Shown here: positions 12,001 to 23,419 of the stretch, one piece after another
Numbering within the stretch: position 1 is the first letter of the stretch
Layout: every line of letters begins with the position of its first letter
DNA from: Druceiella hillmani
Taxonomy: Eukaryota > Arthropoda > Insecta > Lepidoptera > Hepialidae
Length of the DNA stretch: 64,000 nucleotides
Reading direction: 5' to 3'
Assembly (NCBI GenBank): GCA_039881145.1
Contig: JAYKKI010000087.1
Coordinates: forward strand, 8,114,001-8,178,000
Notes under the pieces: model-generated
Seen by the model: the letters and a program-made list of their open reading frames with translations, nothing else
Databases searched by the model: none
Told to the model about the DNA's origin: nothing
Position numbers and translations under genes: made by a program

Positions 12001-13427
12001 TCTCTATAATGATAGCGCAGTATAATTATTGCCAGCAACTAAAAATTATTTCTCACATTCAACAAAATACTAAACACGGTGTGGTAGTAACGATTATTAA
12101 TAATTAATTCAAGCTCCTGTAATCATAATTTACAAAATATTAAACATTCCGGACAATATCTTCCCTGCTGTTCCCAATAGTTACTAACTAAATGATTACT
12201 GACTTGAAAAGGAAGTCCTCTTCTTCTTATTGTATATAAATAAATAGAATAGAAGAAACACAAATGCTTATTATAATTTACTTTTTACAAAACATGTTAA
12301 AATAAATAAATTTAGCTTAAAACCACTAAACTTATTTCTAAAAAGCGGCATTGTCTGAGTATAGTCCATGCACAGGAAATTCATAATCTTCGTACTTTAT
12401 TTGTCATAAATCATTATTAATGTGAACTTCTATTGCATTAAATATTATATAATATCTCATATAATTAAAAAGGTGGGGCATATATATTATCGTGACTATA
12501 TGAGAAACTATGACAATATAGAGTCATCGTTATAATGTTCCTACAACTTTTGCTTAAGCTTCTAAAAATACTGTTTTTTTCGGTGAGCGGAATAGATCCT
12601 TTCGTACATTTTTTAGTACATTTCTTAAAATATCCTATCCACTAATTGTGAAAAGAATGTTTTTGCGATCTTTATAACTGGCTGTTTTAAACGATTCCCC
12701 ACGTTCCAAATAATTTTAAAATTTTCATCATAATTAAATTTTATATTCTATTACAGGAAAAAACATAATTATTGTTCAAATTATTTAACGTTATATTGCT
12801 TTACGTTTAGAATTACATTCAAACATTTCAGTATCATAAATAAAAATCCATCAAAAAGTAAAACACTGAATTAAATGCATAATATTTTATTACTTAAGCC
12901 AAATACTACTGGTGATGCCCTATATTAATACAGCCGAATAACTTGTCGTCGCCCATTACCGCGTTGTCCATTCCGCGCCGATGGTACCGCCTGACGTCCT
13001 ACGGAGTGTATGCATTGCAGAGCGCTTAATCCTTACATTGATATTGAAATGGTGAATCTCAGGAAGGACGTAGAATAAGAAAAACGTTTGTTGATTGCAT
13101 TCATCTTATTATCTTGAGTACAAAACTCAGAAACCAACAGAAGCCAGTTCGATATAAAAAAATATTTATTACTGAAAAAATATTTGTTGTGCTCTATTCA
13201 TATTAAATAATCGTACATCCTTAACGAAAATATAAAAAAACCTGGCTTGTTTATTCTGAAAATATTCAGTATACTGAAAAGATGCCGGCAGTACATTGGG
13301 CCTCATTAAATGGAAAAAGGTTTTCGAATGATTAGCTATACACCAAATATGACGAACGCAAAAAGAATATTTTGTTCAAAACTCATCTGCAAACGAAATC
13401 GTGTAGGGGCATCTTTGAATTTTCAGC
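9017..13427. other. Long AT-rich stretch without recognisable gene
   Basis: About 4.4 kb without a coding domain, RNA gene or clear repeat that I could recognise. Open frames are short and atypical of coding sequence. A patch at 12950-13030 is unusually rich in G+C and CpG for the region, but gives no readable protein. Confidence 0.4.
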
Positions 13428-13550
13428 AAACTAAAAATATTTAAATTCTACCAGCGTTCAACAATGAGTCAGGAACGTCTATCCGGCCTCGCAATCTTAG
13501 CCATAGAAAATAAAACTGCCCTTGATACAAACTTTGAAGTGGTAATATAG
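13428..13550 (+). pseudogene. hAT-type transposase dimerisation-domain fragment
   Basis: The plus-strand frame from 13428 reads KLKIFKFYQRSTMSQERLSG and then LAILAIENK, before stopping at 13548-13550. This matches the C-terminal dimerisation block of hAT transposases and ZMYM-type proteins, which have the form KLKLIKsylRStMsqeRLsgLalLsIE. In hAT transposases this helical segment mediates dimerisation close to the end of the protein. Only about 40 residues survive. The usual upstream ERSFS block is not readable in frame, and the DDE core and zinc finger are not visible. It is a decayed hAT fragment. I saw no terminal inverted repeats or 8-bp target duplications. Confidence 0.7.
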
Positions 13551-14937
13551 TAGGTAGGTTTCATGGAAAGAAAATCTCGATATGTAAAGATATAGCAAGA
13601 TTAGGTGGAAAAATTTGCTGGGGCTGAAGGTGTGTATAGCCTTGGTTATGCATTATTTATACTTATTGTATGATTTCTATATTTATGTCGCACATAGGAT
13701 CGCCATTAGCAAACAGGTAATGAAGAGTGCAAATTTATTAAAGGGTTTTTGTTCTCCTGGTCATCAAAAACTCCACTCAGTATATTTGTTTTGTGCTGGA
13801 AGGGTGGGGCGTCAATGCCAAGTTTAAACGTCGTTGTTCAGAGAAATTGTAGATACGGGTTTGAACGTCTTGAACAAAATACTAATAAAAGGTAATGTGA
13901 TAAGATCGTGTGAATTTCGCAGAATAAATTTGAGAGAATGGATGGATGAGCGGAAAATAGCAGCGATGTGGTCATGAAAAGTTAACTATGTATAGTAATT
14001 TATACCCAAATCTGCTCCAACGAGAAACGAGCTAGTGCCAATACCAAATAATGACACGCTATGTTTTGTATTCCATTCCTTATTTTCAATCGTATTGTGG
14101 AAGAATATATACAATTGTTTAGACTCGTACGCTATACGGGTACACGAGTTGTTTCTGTATTTGAGTCACGTTGCGTAGAGCTAACAATGATATTAGAAAC
14201 CTGATACCACACGATCGTAGCATACTTTATTCCATTACGTCGTCTAACAATTCCTTTCGTCATGTATGCTTATTAAATTTCTTAAAATATATTTGTATAG
14301 AAATCTAGACACGTTTTTAATGCATATTCAATATAAATAAATATTGAAATGGAATACCATTAAATTAATTTCTGTTTTGACAACTCTGCATTGATAAAAA
14401 TATTAACAGGAAAAATATTATGGTACGAGCTTACTATCTTCCATACGTGCAAAATGTAGAAAACGATAAAAATTGTTCATATTGAAATGAGAAGTATTAT
14501 ACTTAGATTAATTAACTAAGTAACTAACTATCCCTATTGTGAAAGTAACAAATGTGTAGGTTATCGAGATATATTAAAATTTAATAGAAAAATTAATCAT
14601 AACGCGTAACATAGACGATCGAAATTAATTTAAGTTTTAGGTCAACGTTTGCCTTGGCCGAATTTCATTAAAATTTAAAAAAGAGTAACTTCGCCCTCGA
14701 AGTTTTCTCTAACGTATTTTTATCTTCCTTGTATGTCATCTGAGGTGGGCTAAAATATTTTCTTTTTCGAGCCAAGGTTAAAAATAAGGCAATGGAAAAT
14801 TATGTGACCGGAATAAGATTGATTTTTTCCTAGATTTGTTTGAAGATTATGGGAAGGAAAAAAATATAAAGTAAAAAAGCAAAGAGCATTACGATTTAGT
14901 ATATTATATTTCATATTATTTCTTGTAATCTTGTCAA
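13551..14937. other. Sequence without recognisable gene
   Basis: A 70-codon plus-strand frame at 13615-13827 has no family resemblance. The rest shows no domain or repeat that I could identify. Confidence 0.4.
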
Positions 14938-15345
14938 AGAATTACAGGAGGTGTCAATTAAAAATAATTTTTTTACTTCTGATAATGTTCAAAATCTTAA
15001 TAAAGTTTGCAAAAAATACAAACGTTTAGAATAATTAGAGTTAATATATTTAAAGTAATCTAGAACACAGCAAACTAAAAATATTAATCATCAATCTTCC
15101 AAAAAGAGTACGGGGCGGGAAAAATTTTTTTTTTCTGTTTGTTAAAAAACCGTTGAAAAGAAAACATTGTAAAAAGAAGAAATAAATTACTATCCAAGAA
15201 ATGGTATTTATATAATTTTATTCCATATTTAGAAACAATTAGGGGAGGCGTCAGTTCAAATTAATTTTTTCACTTATAATACGTCAAACATTTGATAGAA
15301 ATATAAGAAAAATATAAACATGTAAATTATTTTAAAGTTACCTAA
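14938..15345. repeat. Two diverged direct copies, ~300 bp apart
   Basis: The segment 14938-15062 (GGAGGTGTCAATT, then an AT stretch, TTTTTTTACTT, ATAATGTTCAAA) recurs in diverged form at 15236-15345 (GGAGGCGTCAGTT, TTTTTTCACTT, ATACGTCAAA), followed in both by ATATAAACRTGTA/ACAAACGTTTA-like and TTTAAAGT(A/T)A(C/T)CTA blocks. The offset is about 300 bp. It is an old local duplication or two copies of an unclassified repeat. Confidence 0.5.
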
Positions 15346-18300
15346 TTTGTATTAATTTTACGTAATTACGAGCAGAGCTATGGCAGAATGACAACTATGC
15401 CAAGAGGTTAATTACAAATAAAAAGTTGATGAGCTTTTTCCTTACTTTGTTTACCTTACACAGAAAGAAGTCAAATGTTATTTTGATGTTTTTGTGAAAT
15501 AAACATAAATAAACACAAACTTAACTTTTAATATTTTTAGTTTGCTTGTAAAATGACGATAGAATATTCTCTATTAGCGAGCTGGATGTCCTTTACGGCA
15601 TATTTACTCTCTCAACCTATTTGGTATACTCTTTATAAGGTGGAAAAGGTATTCGTTAAAGCGATTATGAGTTTCTGTTGACTGTTAACTATGCTGTAGT
15701 TTTATGCATTTCTTTCTATGCACTTATTTTCATCTAATCCCATAAATGTTTGATAAGACTGAGATCAGTACTATATGGACTGAGATCATTACTAGTTATG
15801 ACTCGTGACTCTTCATTCGTTGTATAGGTCTTCCAAAGTTATTGGGAGTACATTTTTGATACTAGAGCCTTTACAAAATATTAAACTATAAAATTGCCAT
15901 TTCTCTTAAACGACTATAAATCTTTTTATATTCTATCGGATTTTTAAATATTTGAAATTACTCACAGTAGTAGCATATAAAGTGAAATGAAAAGGAAAAT
16001 GTTCACAACTAAGTAGACCATACTAGTTTACAAGTATTAGCCGTCCAAGTTATGACATGTAGTTGAGTTCCTAAAAAGTTCATTGAAACTCCGTACAAAT
16101 GACATAAATTTATTGCAAAAATAGCTTCGTATTTTAAAATGTGCATTTCAATTTTAACCTGAAGAGGACGGTGCACCGCACATGTACCTAATTAAGTACG
16201 TATGAGTGAAGCTAAGATATGAGAGTAATTTATTATATATGTAGGTACAGTCGAGACCACTCTAAATTTTGGATTTTATTTCGATCTTATAATAGGAAAA
16301 AAAATAGCATATTACTTTTTCCAACATATTTAAATTGTTTATTTTACCAGAATAACTTTCTTATTAATAATCTGATTAACCATTATGAAAATGTGTCGTA
16401 AGAAATAGTACGACTATTACAAATAATTATGTCCGTATTTTTTCATTTGTATTGATTATATTTTTATAAGAAAAGTATTTAAAATGATAACAATGTTTCC
16501 AAAATAAAGCAAATATATTTTAATAGAAAATTATTCATGTTGAAATACTGATTATGTGCATTTCTGTTCATAGATATGAATATTCTAGAGAGTTGAAAAT
16601 CGAAAATAAAATAATTCACTGACTCACCATAAGACGTGAAAAACATGCTGGAGTGAGCAAAAAAAAAATAATCGTGTTGAAAAAAATAATAAAAATGTAC
16701 TCAAGAGAAAATATATAATGATTATATATATTTTCCTCCTAATGACCTTTTTCTTAAATTGTACGTTTTACCATATAACTTGGTGAAATCTCAAACTTTT
16801 GGAGCGACGTCTTGCAGGCAAATGTTTTCAAACAACTTGCAAAGAGTTTTTAACGAAAAAAATGCTAAGTCCACACCTCATCGACACCGCCCTCGTTCAG
16901 TGGGGTGCCGTGTTTTAATTTTGTTTATAATTGCAGTAAATTAAATACGATGATATTTTTATTTAGTCACTTTGTTTTCAGATATAAACCAAAATAGTAA
17001 ACGGTGTATCTGTCCGTCCCTAATTTTATAATCGAACATTCAAATATTATGGAAAAATTGAGATGACAATTTGTAACAAGCTTTCCATCAAAATAGCATG
17101 TCAAAAAATTTAGTTCGCTATTTCAGAAACAAAAAACTATATAGATATTTTCTCATGAGTTTTGATAAAGAAAGAAAAATTTGTCGGACGGAAGTTCTAT
17201 TACATACTCCAAAGTTTATTGAAATTAATGATAAAACATTTTGACGCAAGGATGGTTGTAGTATCAGTATGGGCATATTTTTTTAAATTACTATGCTGTT
17301 GAGATGAAAGTACAAGACAGATAGGAAACAGTACGTCATATTTAACTTGTAGTTATTGAAAAGCAATGAATTTGTTCCCCACATTCATTCATAGATATAT
17401 TTCAAAAACCCATTTTCAAATTCATTTTATATATATCAAAAACCCGTTTTTAAAGAAGACTACATTTACATTTCCGTGACATTTGGTTCTTATAGAAAAT
17501 AGAGTGTTACCTTATTTTCAATAAATTAAAAAGTGAACTAAATATTTCTTTTTAACAAAGACACATAAGCAACCTTATATTTAAAGTAAGGCCATTTTTA
17601 TATTATATTTGAAATAAAACAATCAATACTTATTTGCCACAAATTCATAATATTTACACCACTCATATACCTGTCATGTCTTAACTTAATTTTGAACAAT
17701 AAATTTGGACCATTTAATGTCTTAATTAGTTTTTCGTTTACAATTGCAAACTTCATAATAATTTAAGACGGCACAGAACTTTCTGACTATTTGTTTGAAT
17801 ACTGCGATATATTTTTTGATAACTTTGTTTTATAATTGTTCTTTATCGTAATCCTTTATTATGGGAGTCACCAGAGTTCACAGTTATGTGCTTAGCGATT
17901 AAATGATGCATTATTTACGTTCCACATGTTGTGTAATTTATATTTGCTCCAGATGAAAAGTCGCAAAGCATGCAGAGATCTATGGCTATTAGTGAGTTGA
18001 AACGTACAAATATTTGTATGTGTTTTTTTAAGTTTTTAGGAACAGTACAAACCCTTTAAGTAAAGTTTGTATTGAAACTGCTAGACTATTCAAAACAAAA
18101 ACTTTGAGCTATGCGTTCGCATTTTATTGTGTACACGTTGCAAGAAAAAATATCCCATATTTTTTTACCTGTAATGGTTCATGTATAGTTTTATCGTCAC
18201 TTGAACAATAGTATGTACGTTAGTAAAAGAGAAAGAAAACACAAAAAATCAGGTGTATGAGTAGAACAGATGTTATTAGATATAAAATATGAAAAACCAA

Positions 18301-19099
18301 TCGCGTTATGGTGTCGTCAATAATTTAAATTGCTTTCGAAAATATTGACTGCGTGTTTCTTTTTACGTAGATATTTGTTTATAGTCACAATGTTCATTTT
18401 CTCAAGTATTAGATATTGTGACATTTAATATTAACTCTCTTAAACAATACCTTGGATTACATTTAGATAGACTTTTAACTTTGATTTTGATGCAACGCGG
18501 CGCACCGCACGAATAGTCAAAACTGAATGCACTGTAATAATTAACCCATGAATTTGGCCTGTTAGGTTGAACTTTTAAAAATTAAGTACATCATGCGCGG
18601 ACATAGCAGTTTATTAGCCTTTAAGTTTACTGATCTGCTCCTATAAATAAGCGCGTCTATACATGAATTGTAGATAGACTCTGTTGATCAAAATTTCTTT
18701 TTAGTTTTCCAAATATTACGTTAACAAAACTTTAAAGATTTAAAATCATTGAACGACCCTTAATTATTTCAGTTTTTGTAAAAATTTTGATGTGAAGGAA
18801 AAGCTATGTGAATACTAAGGTAGATAATAAGGAACTAAAGTTATAATTGTAATGAATCCATTTTTAAATGACTATTGAACTATCACCAAGATTTTGCGTT
18901 AATACCATAAGAAATCTTATCTGTTTACCTTTAATCGACAAAAGAGGAATCATGTATTGAACGCAAAATAGTGAAAAATTTATTCCAAAATTTCATATAA
19001 TTTTATTTAAACGATCAAAAATTATACAATTGTTTACCCAGGGCGGAACTGAGGAGGTATATGATTTTAGGGTGAGAGGTTGTTTGTTTATGTGTGTAA
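15346..19099. other. AT-rich stretch without recognisable gene
   Basis: No coding domain, RNA gene or structured repeat was recognised in about 3.7 kb. Short open frames (for example 16219-16401 and 16759-16944) do not resemble proteins. Confidence 0.4.
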
Positions 19100-19333
19100 T
19101 CCAATGTTCCCATTTGTCTCTGAAATGGTTTGATCGATTTAGATACGGTTTCCAGTAATATATTTATGATTCATTGGCAATGATTTTTAGATAGTTGTTA
19201 GGCTGATTACTCAACAGCGGGTGCCCCAATAAACATTTTGTTTCAAACTAATGTTCTCATTTATCTCCTAAATGGTTTGACCGATTTAGACGCGGTTCTC
19301 TGCAAAATATTTGGGACTAATCGGCGATGACTA
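19100..19333. repeat. Two diverged tandem copies, ~147 bp period
   Basis: The block 19100-19185 (AATGTTCCCATTTGTCTC, AAATGGTTTGATCGATTTAG, CGGTTT) is repeated at 19247-19333 (AATGTTCTCATTTATCTC, AAATGGTTTGACCGATTTAG, CGGTTC). The spacing is about 147 bp. The phrase 'AAATGGTTTGACCGATTTAGA' is typical of dispersed insect repeats, so this is probably a fragment of a non-autonomous element with internal duplication. Confidence 0.6.
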
Positions 19334-20970
19334 CAAGCAATGATACCAAAAACTACAAGCAATGACGGAGAAAGTTGCTATCAAAATAACAAATTTCTTT
19401 GTTTCATATTCATTATTATAATAGTATAATTTGTTAAAACCTATTCTGTATAATAAAGAAACTTAAAGTTACATTCATGTATATTTGGAGACGTCTCATT
19501 CTTTGCCGCATTCGTTGTACAGTGCTTCTGGTAATTTTTACTACATAAGTTTCAATATTTTTTTTAAATACCGTAAACTTAAACATAGGTCAAAACAGTC
19601 ATCAAAAAATTTAACATCAGAATGAATCGTCTCTTTTGTAATATACATAAATATCTTTGTCTAAAGTTGGTTAAAAACTTAAATCCTGAAATGGAAACAA
19701 TTGTGTTGTCTATATGCATTTGAAAATTTTAATTAATGACACATTTCTTATATGCCGCATTTCTCTATTATTCAATTTCCCGTTTTAATTTTTTTAAGTA
19801 AAAAGCAATAAAAATACGGATCCTTAAATATTTTAATTGTATCCTCACTTCATCGGGTAGTATTAGAATGTAGGGTGAAAATTATAATTTAGAGCAATTA
19901 AGCATTTTACTTCAAAGAGATGATTTACATAACGCGCTTCTGGAATTATAAACTCAAAAAATATTTCTTTGCCGCCTTCATTGCGGTCGATGCATCTTCC
20001 TATTTGAATTGTTACTAAGTCGACTCTGAATATTTCATATATTAACCGAGCGTCCCTTCCTGATCTATCCTCTAAGTATCTCATACGTCATCGAACTATT
20101 CCTCTTTTCTCTGATCTCTTCGGTTTGATCTCTTCTCTAAATCGACTCTAAATATCTTATATTTAATCATACTATCCTTTCAGAGAATGGCATACAAATT
20201 CTTATTCTCAATTGTTTAATGTCGCTTATTTAAATATTTTGTTAAATGAAATTAACTGCATGCCGAAATAACATTTCTATTCGATTTCAAAAAGCAAATT
20301 ACTTGGTGGTTAATCGAGTTTAAATTTTAACTACAGTTTTAGGTTTATCTCAAACAAAGCCTTTATTTTGTTTAATGTGGCAATAAATTAAAGGGAAAAG
20401 CCCTTATTTGATCAAGAGGCTCATAATACGTTTCCTATTTACATTAAGCCCCTAGTTGTAATGCCGTTGTACAAACATACACGTGGAGCCTGGTCCACGT
20501 TTCCGACGTGAGTTACTGAAAAATATATAGTGTAGAAATATGCCCTTGGAGTGATATATTAATTTCCAGTGAGTTTTAACATGCAAATTATTAATATAAC
20601 CAATTTTATGAAAAAAATATTGTGATACAAAATAAAATTGATTAATGTATCTTTTCCTTCATATGCATACAAAAGGTACTAAAAACTTGTGCAAAAGCTA
20701 CTGAAAACTCCTTATTACAAATAAGTATTTGAAATGTTTGTAAATTATTTACTACGTTCTCATTAATTAATCGATGTTACGGGAAACCATCTTATATATT
20801 TTTAATTAGAAATCTTGTGATATTTTTACTTTATACGCCAAAAGAGATACAATATTGCGACTCGGCTGATTTCAATTTCTAACAGGAATATGAATATAAA
20901 TTTGTAGAAAGAATATGAATATAATTTTGTAGTGGAAGGTCTTGCTTCTCTAGACGTTGTATGTATAGGG
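19334..20970. other. AT-rich sequence, weak duplication near 20.0-20.2 kb
   Basis: No gene was recognised. A short diverged direct repeat is visible: GTCGACTCTGAATATTTCATAT near 20018 and TCGACTCTAAATATCTTATAT near 20141. Confidence 0.4.
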
Positions 20971-20975
20971 TAAAA

Positions 20976-21372
20976 CACTACAATACGCCCCAGTTGACAA
21001 TACGCCCCACTACGCGTACACGCACACAGATACAGATATCAAACAAGTAGCGACACGTACGGCGCCATGCCAGTCGCCCGCCATCAGTGCTGCCGGTTAG
21101 GTATGGTCATGTGACTTATTTAGAAAAAAACATCAAAATCTTCACCAATTGCTTTGGAACAATTTGCGGTGAGTACCATACAAATTTACTTACATTGCAC
21201 AGTATTTTTTTAATGCAGTTTTTGCTTGGAAATGTGTGTACAGCTTTAATTTACTTATTATTTAAGTATTCCTTGTAGTGAATTACTCGCAACGGCGTCC
21301 ATCTTGCGACTGGGGCGTTTTGTAAACATACATTTACAAAACGCCTCGTTCATTATGCTACAATACACCCCA
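20976..21372 (+). repeat. 5' terminal/subterminal repeats of the pogo-type element
   Basis: The 13-bp word ACAATACGCCCCA occurs at 20980-20992 and again at 20997-21009, with a one-base variant (ACAATACACCCCA) at 21360-21372. An inverted relative (GGGGCGTTTTGTAAA) lies at 21312-21326 and pairs with 21333-21347 to form a 15-bp hairpin with one mismatch and a 6-nt loop. Repeated short words at the end of a transposon are usual transposase-binding sites. The leftmost copy probably marks the 5' terminus, next to a TA at 20971-20972. I find no matching GGGGCGTATTGT end after the coding region, so the 3' terminus seems lost. Confidence 0.6.
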
Positions 21373-21417
21373 TCACCCAATCAAATTATTTATTAAAAAA
21401 TACTTTTTTTTTTACAG
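21169..21417 (+). other. Probable 5'UTR intron of the pogo-type transposase
   Basis: A consensus donor (GCG|GTGAGT at 21169-21174) is followed 249 nt later by a strong acceptor: a pyrimidine tract and TTTACAG ending at 21417, directly before the ATG at 21418. The intron would remove the hairpin and the third subterminal repeat from the transcript and place the start codon at the 5' edge of exon 2. The call rests on splice consensus only. Confidence 0.6.
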
Positions 21418-23390
21418 ATGTCGCGTAACTATCAAAGAAAAATCCTACGGGCTTCTTGGTCTGATACGGATTTAAATGAAGCTATGCAAAAAGTGCGTAA
21501 CAAGGATATGGAAATTAATGAAGCTTCTAGGGTTTACAATATCCCATCTAGAACGCTCAGACGACATCTGGTAACAGGAAAACTTAAAATGCTACTCGGG
21601 AGACCACCTGTTTTTTCAGAAAAACACGAGAATAAACTAGTAGCTACTATTAAAAAACTTGAAAAAGTTGGCTTTGCACCTCACCGAAAGGATGTCAAAG
21701 AAATGGCTTACCAGTTAGCTCAAACGCTTAACATAAAAAACCCATTCTCGAACGACACTCATCAAGCAGGTAACGTTTGGTTCAACTGGTTCTTGAAACG
21801 TAACCATGAGTTAAGTCAGCGAAAATTTGAAGGTCTGTCACTTGCTAGAGCTTATAGTGTAAATCGAGAGGATGTCCAACATTTTTTTACACTACTGGCT
21901 CAAATATATGAAGAAAACGACTTGGGTGAATATCCGGACCAAATATTCAACATGGATGAGACTGGCATTCAAATAAATAATAAACCTGGTAAAGTTATAG
22001 CCAGCAAAGGAGCGAAAGATGTTTATACTTTGACTAGTTGCGAAAAGGGAGAGAATGTGACAATCATAGCTTGCTGCAATGCTCAAGGTAACTTTATGCC
22101 ACCGGTATTAATTTATAATATATATTTCTGTAGGTATCCTACAGCAAGCCTCAGTTTTCTGAAGGACTACCACCATGTTTGCAAGTATATATGAATAAGA
22201 AGTCCTCATATATAAACTCGGAACTCTTTATGAAATGGTTCGAGCAGATATTCTCACAAAAAAAAGGTCCTGGAAAATCCCTATTGATAATGGATGGTCA
22301 CAGTTCACACTGCAACAATATTCGCTTGTTAGGAGTAGCTAAAGAGAATGATGTTACATTATTATGCTTACCAAGTCACACGACACATGCACTTCAACCA
22401 CTGGATAGGGATTCAGACCTTTGAAGATTTATTTTGCTCAGGACGAAAAATCTTGGATGATCATGAATAAAGATAAACGACTTACTCCCTACGATGTGTC
22501 CAAACTTATTGGTAAGGCATGGGGAAAGGCTGCTAGTGTATCTAATGGAATCGCTGCTTTAAAGTCTTATGGGATCTACCCATACGATTCAAACGACATA
22601 CCAGAGCACTATTTTTTACTCTCGGACGCGTTGCGAGAACAAGATCTTGTATATGATGAGCAAGGAAATGATAATAATGTTAATGAACTTGGCGAAGGCT
22701 TTTCAGGGATACAAAACATCAATAGTCTTCCAGCTAAAATGAAATCCACAATTTCGGAAGTGGAAGTAACTGAAAATGAATCTGGAAACAATGAAGAAGA
22801 AATGGTTACAGAAAATTTTGAACGGTATAATTTTACTGCATTTGATAAAACACCCCAAAAATGTCCAGATTTACCCTCAGCGTCTGTAGAAGAAACGCCT
22901 ACAAAAGTTTTGACTAAAGTTCATCCCATACCTAAATTACCAGCAATGACGTTGAAAAGAAAACAAAAGGCTATAGTGTTGACGTCCCCAGAGAATATAC
23001 AAAAAATAAAAGCTAAAGAAAAGTGTAAGAAGGATGCAGTGACGAAGAAACTGAAGATATGTGAAAAAAAAGAAAGTAACGCAGGAAAGAAAACAAGGAA
23101 AATAAAAAAAAGAAAGTGACCGTTATCTCTTCATCATCAGAAAGCGATATTGATGAACAAAGTTACAAAAGCTCCTCGAACGAAGATATTTCTGATGAAG
23201 AAGAGAATAGGTGCATTGAATGTACAGAAAATTATTATTCCACGACTTCTAAAGAGGATTGGATAAAGTGTTTGTCATGCTCATCTTGGATGCATGATTT
23301 TTGTACCATGTCAATCCTCTGTGCAATGTTTGTGGAAAAAAAGTTAAACGGGAAGCTATCGATAAGATTAAGAAGACAAAGAAAAATAAT
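21418..23390 (+). pseudogene. Pogo/Tigger-type transposase with C-terminal PHD-like finger, frameshifted
   Basis: This is a DDE-type transposase of the Tc1/mariner superfamily, pogo group, which would cut and paste its element at TA sites. The first frame (21418-22194) has a Pipsqueak-type HTH (residues about 12-55, ending PSRTLRRHL), a CENP-B-type second HTH (about 60-165), and the start of DDE_1 with NMDETG at Asp180. The frame then breaks near 22130. The reading continues with FSEGLPPCL, LLIMDGHSSH (second Asp) and THALQPLD (third Asp, 36 residues later). A second break near 22410 leads to FRPLKIYFAQ and a Lys/Ser-rich tail. A third break near 23116 opens an acidic Ser-rich segment and a zinc finger: RCIEC, WIKCLSC, WMHDFC. 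A fourth break is needed for the last pair, LCNVCGKK. That spacing is C4-H-C3, as in a PHD finger. The gene is dead as read, but all three catalytic Asp remain. Sequencing error could explain some of the breaks. Confidence 0.88.
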
Positions 23391-23419
23391 TAAATGTTAT
23401 TCAGTAAATGCCACGTAAA

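Noticed and set aside
12950..13030. Possible coding exon in a G+C-rich patch
   Set aside because: No frame gives a recognisable peptide, and there are no convincing splice sites.
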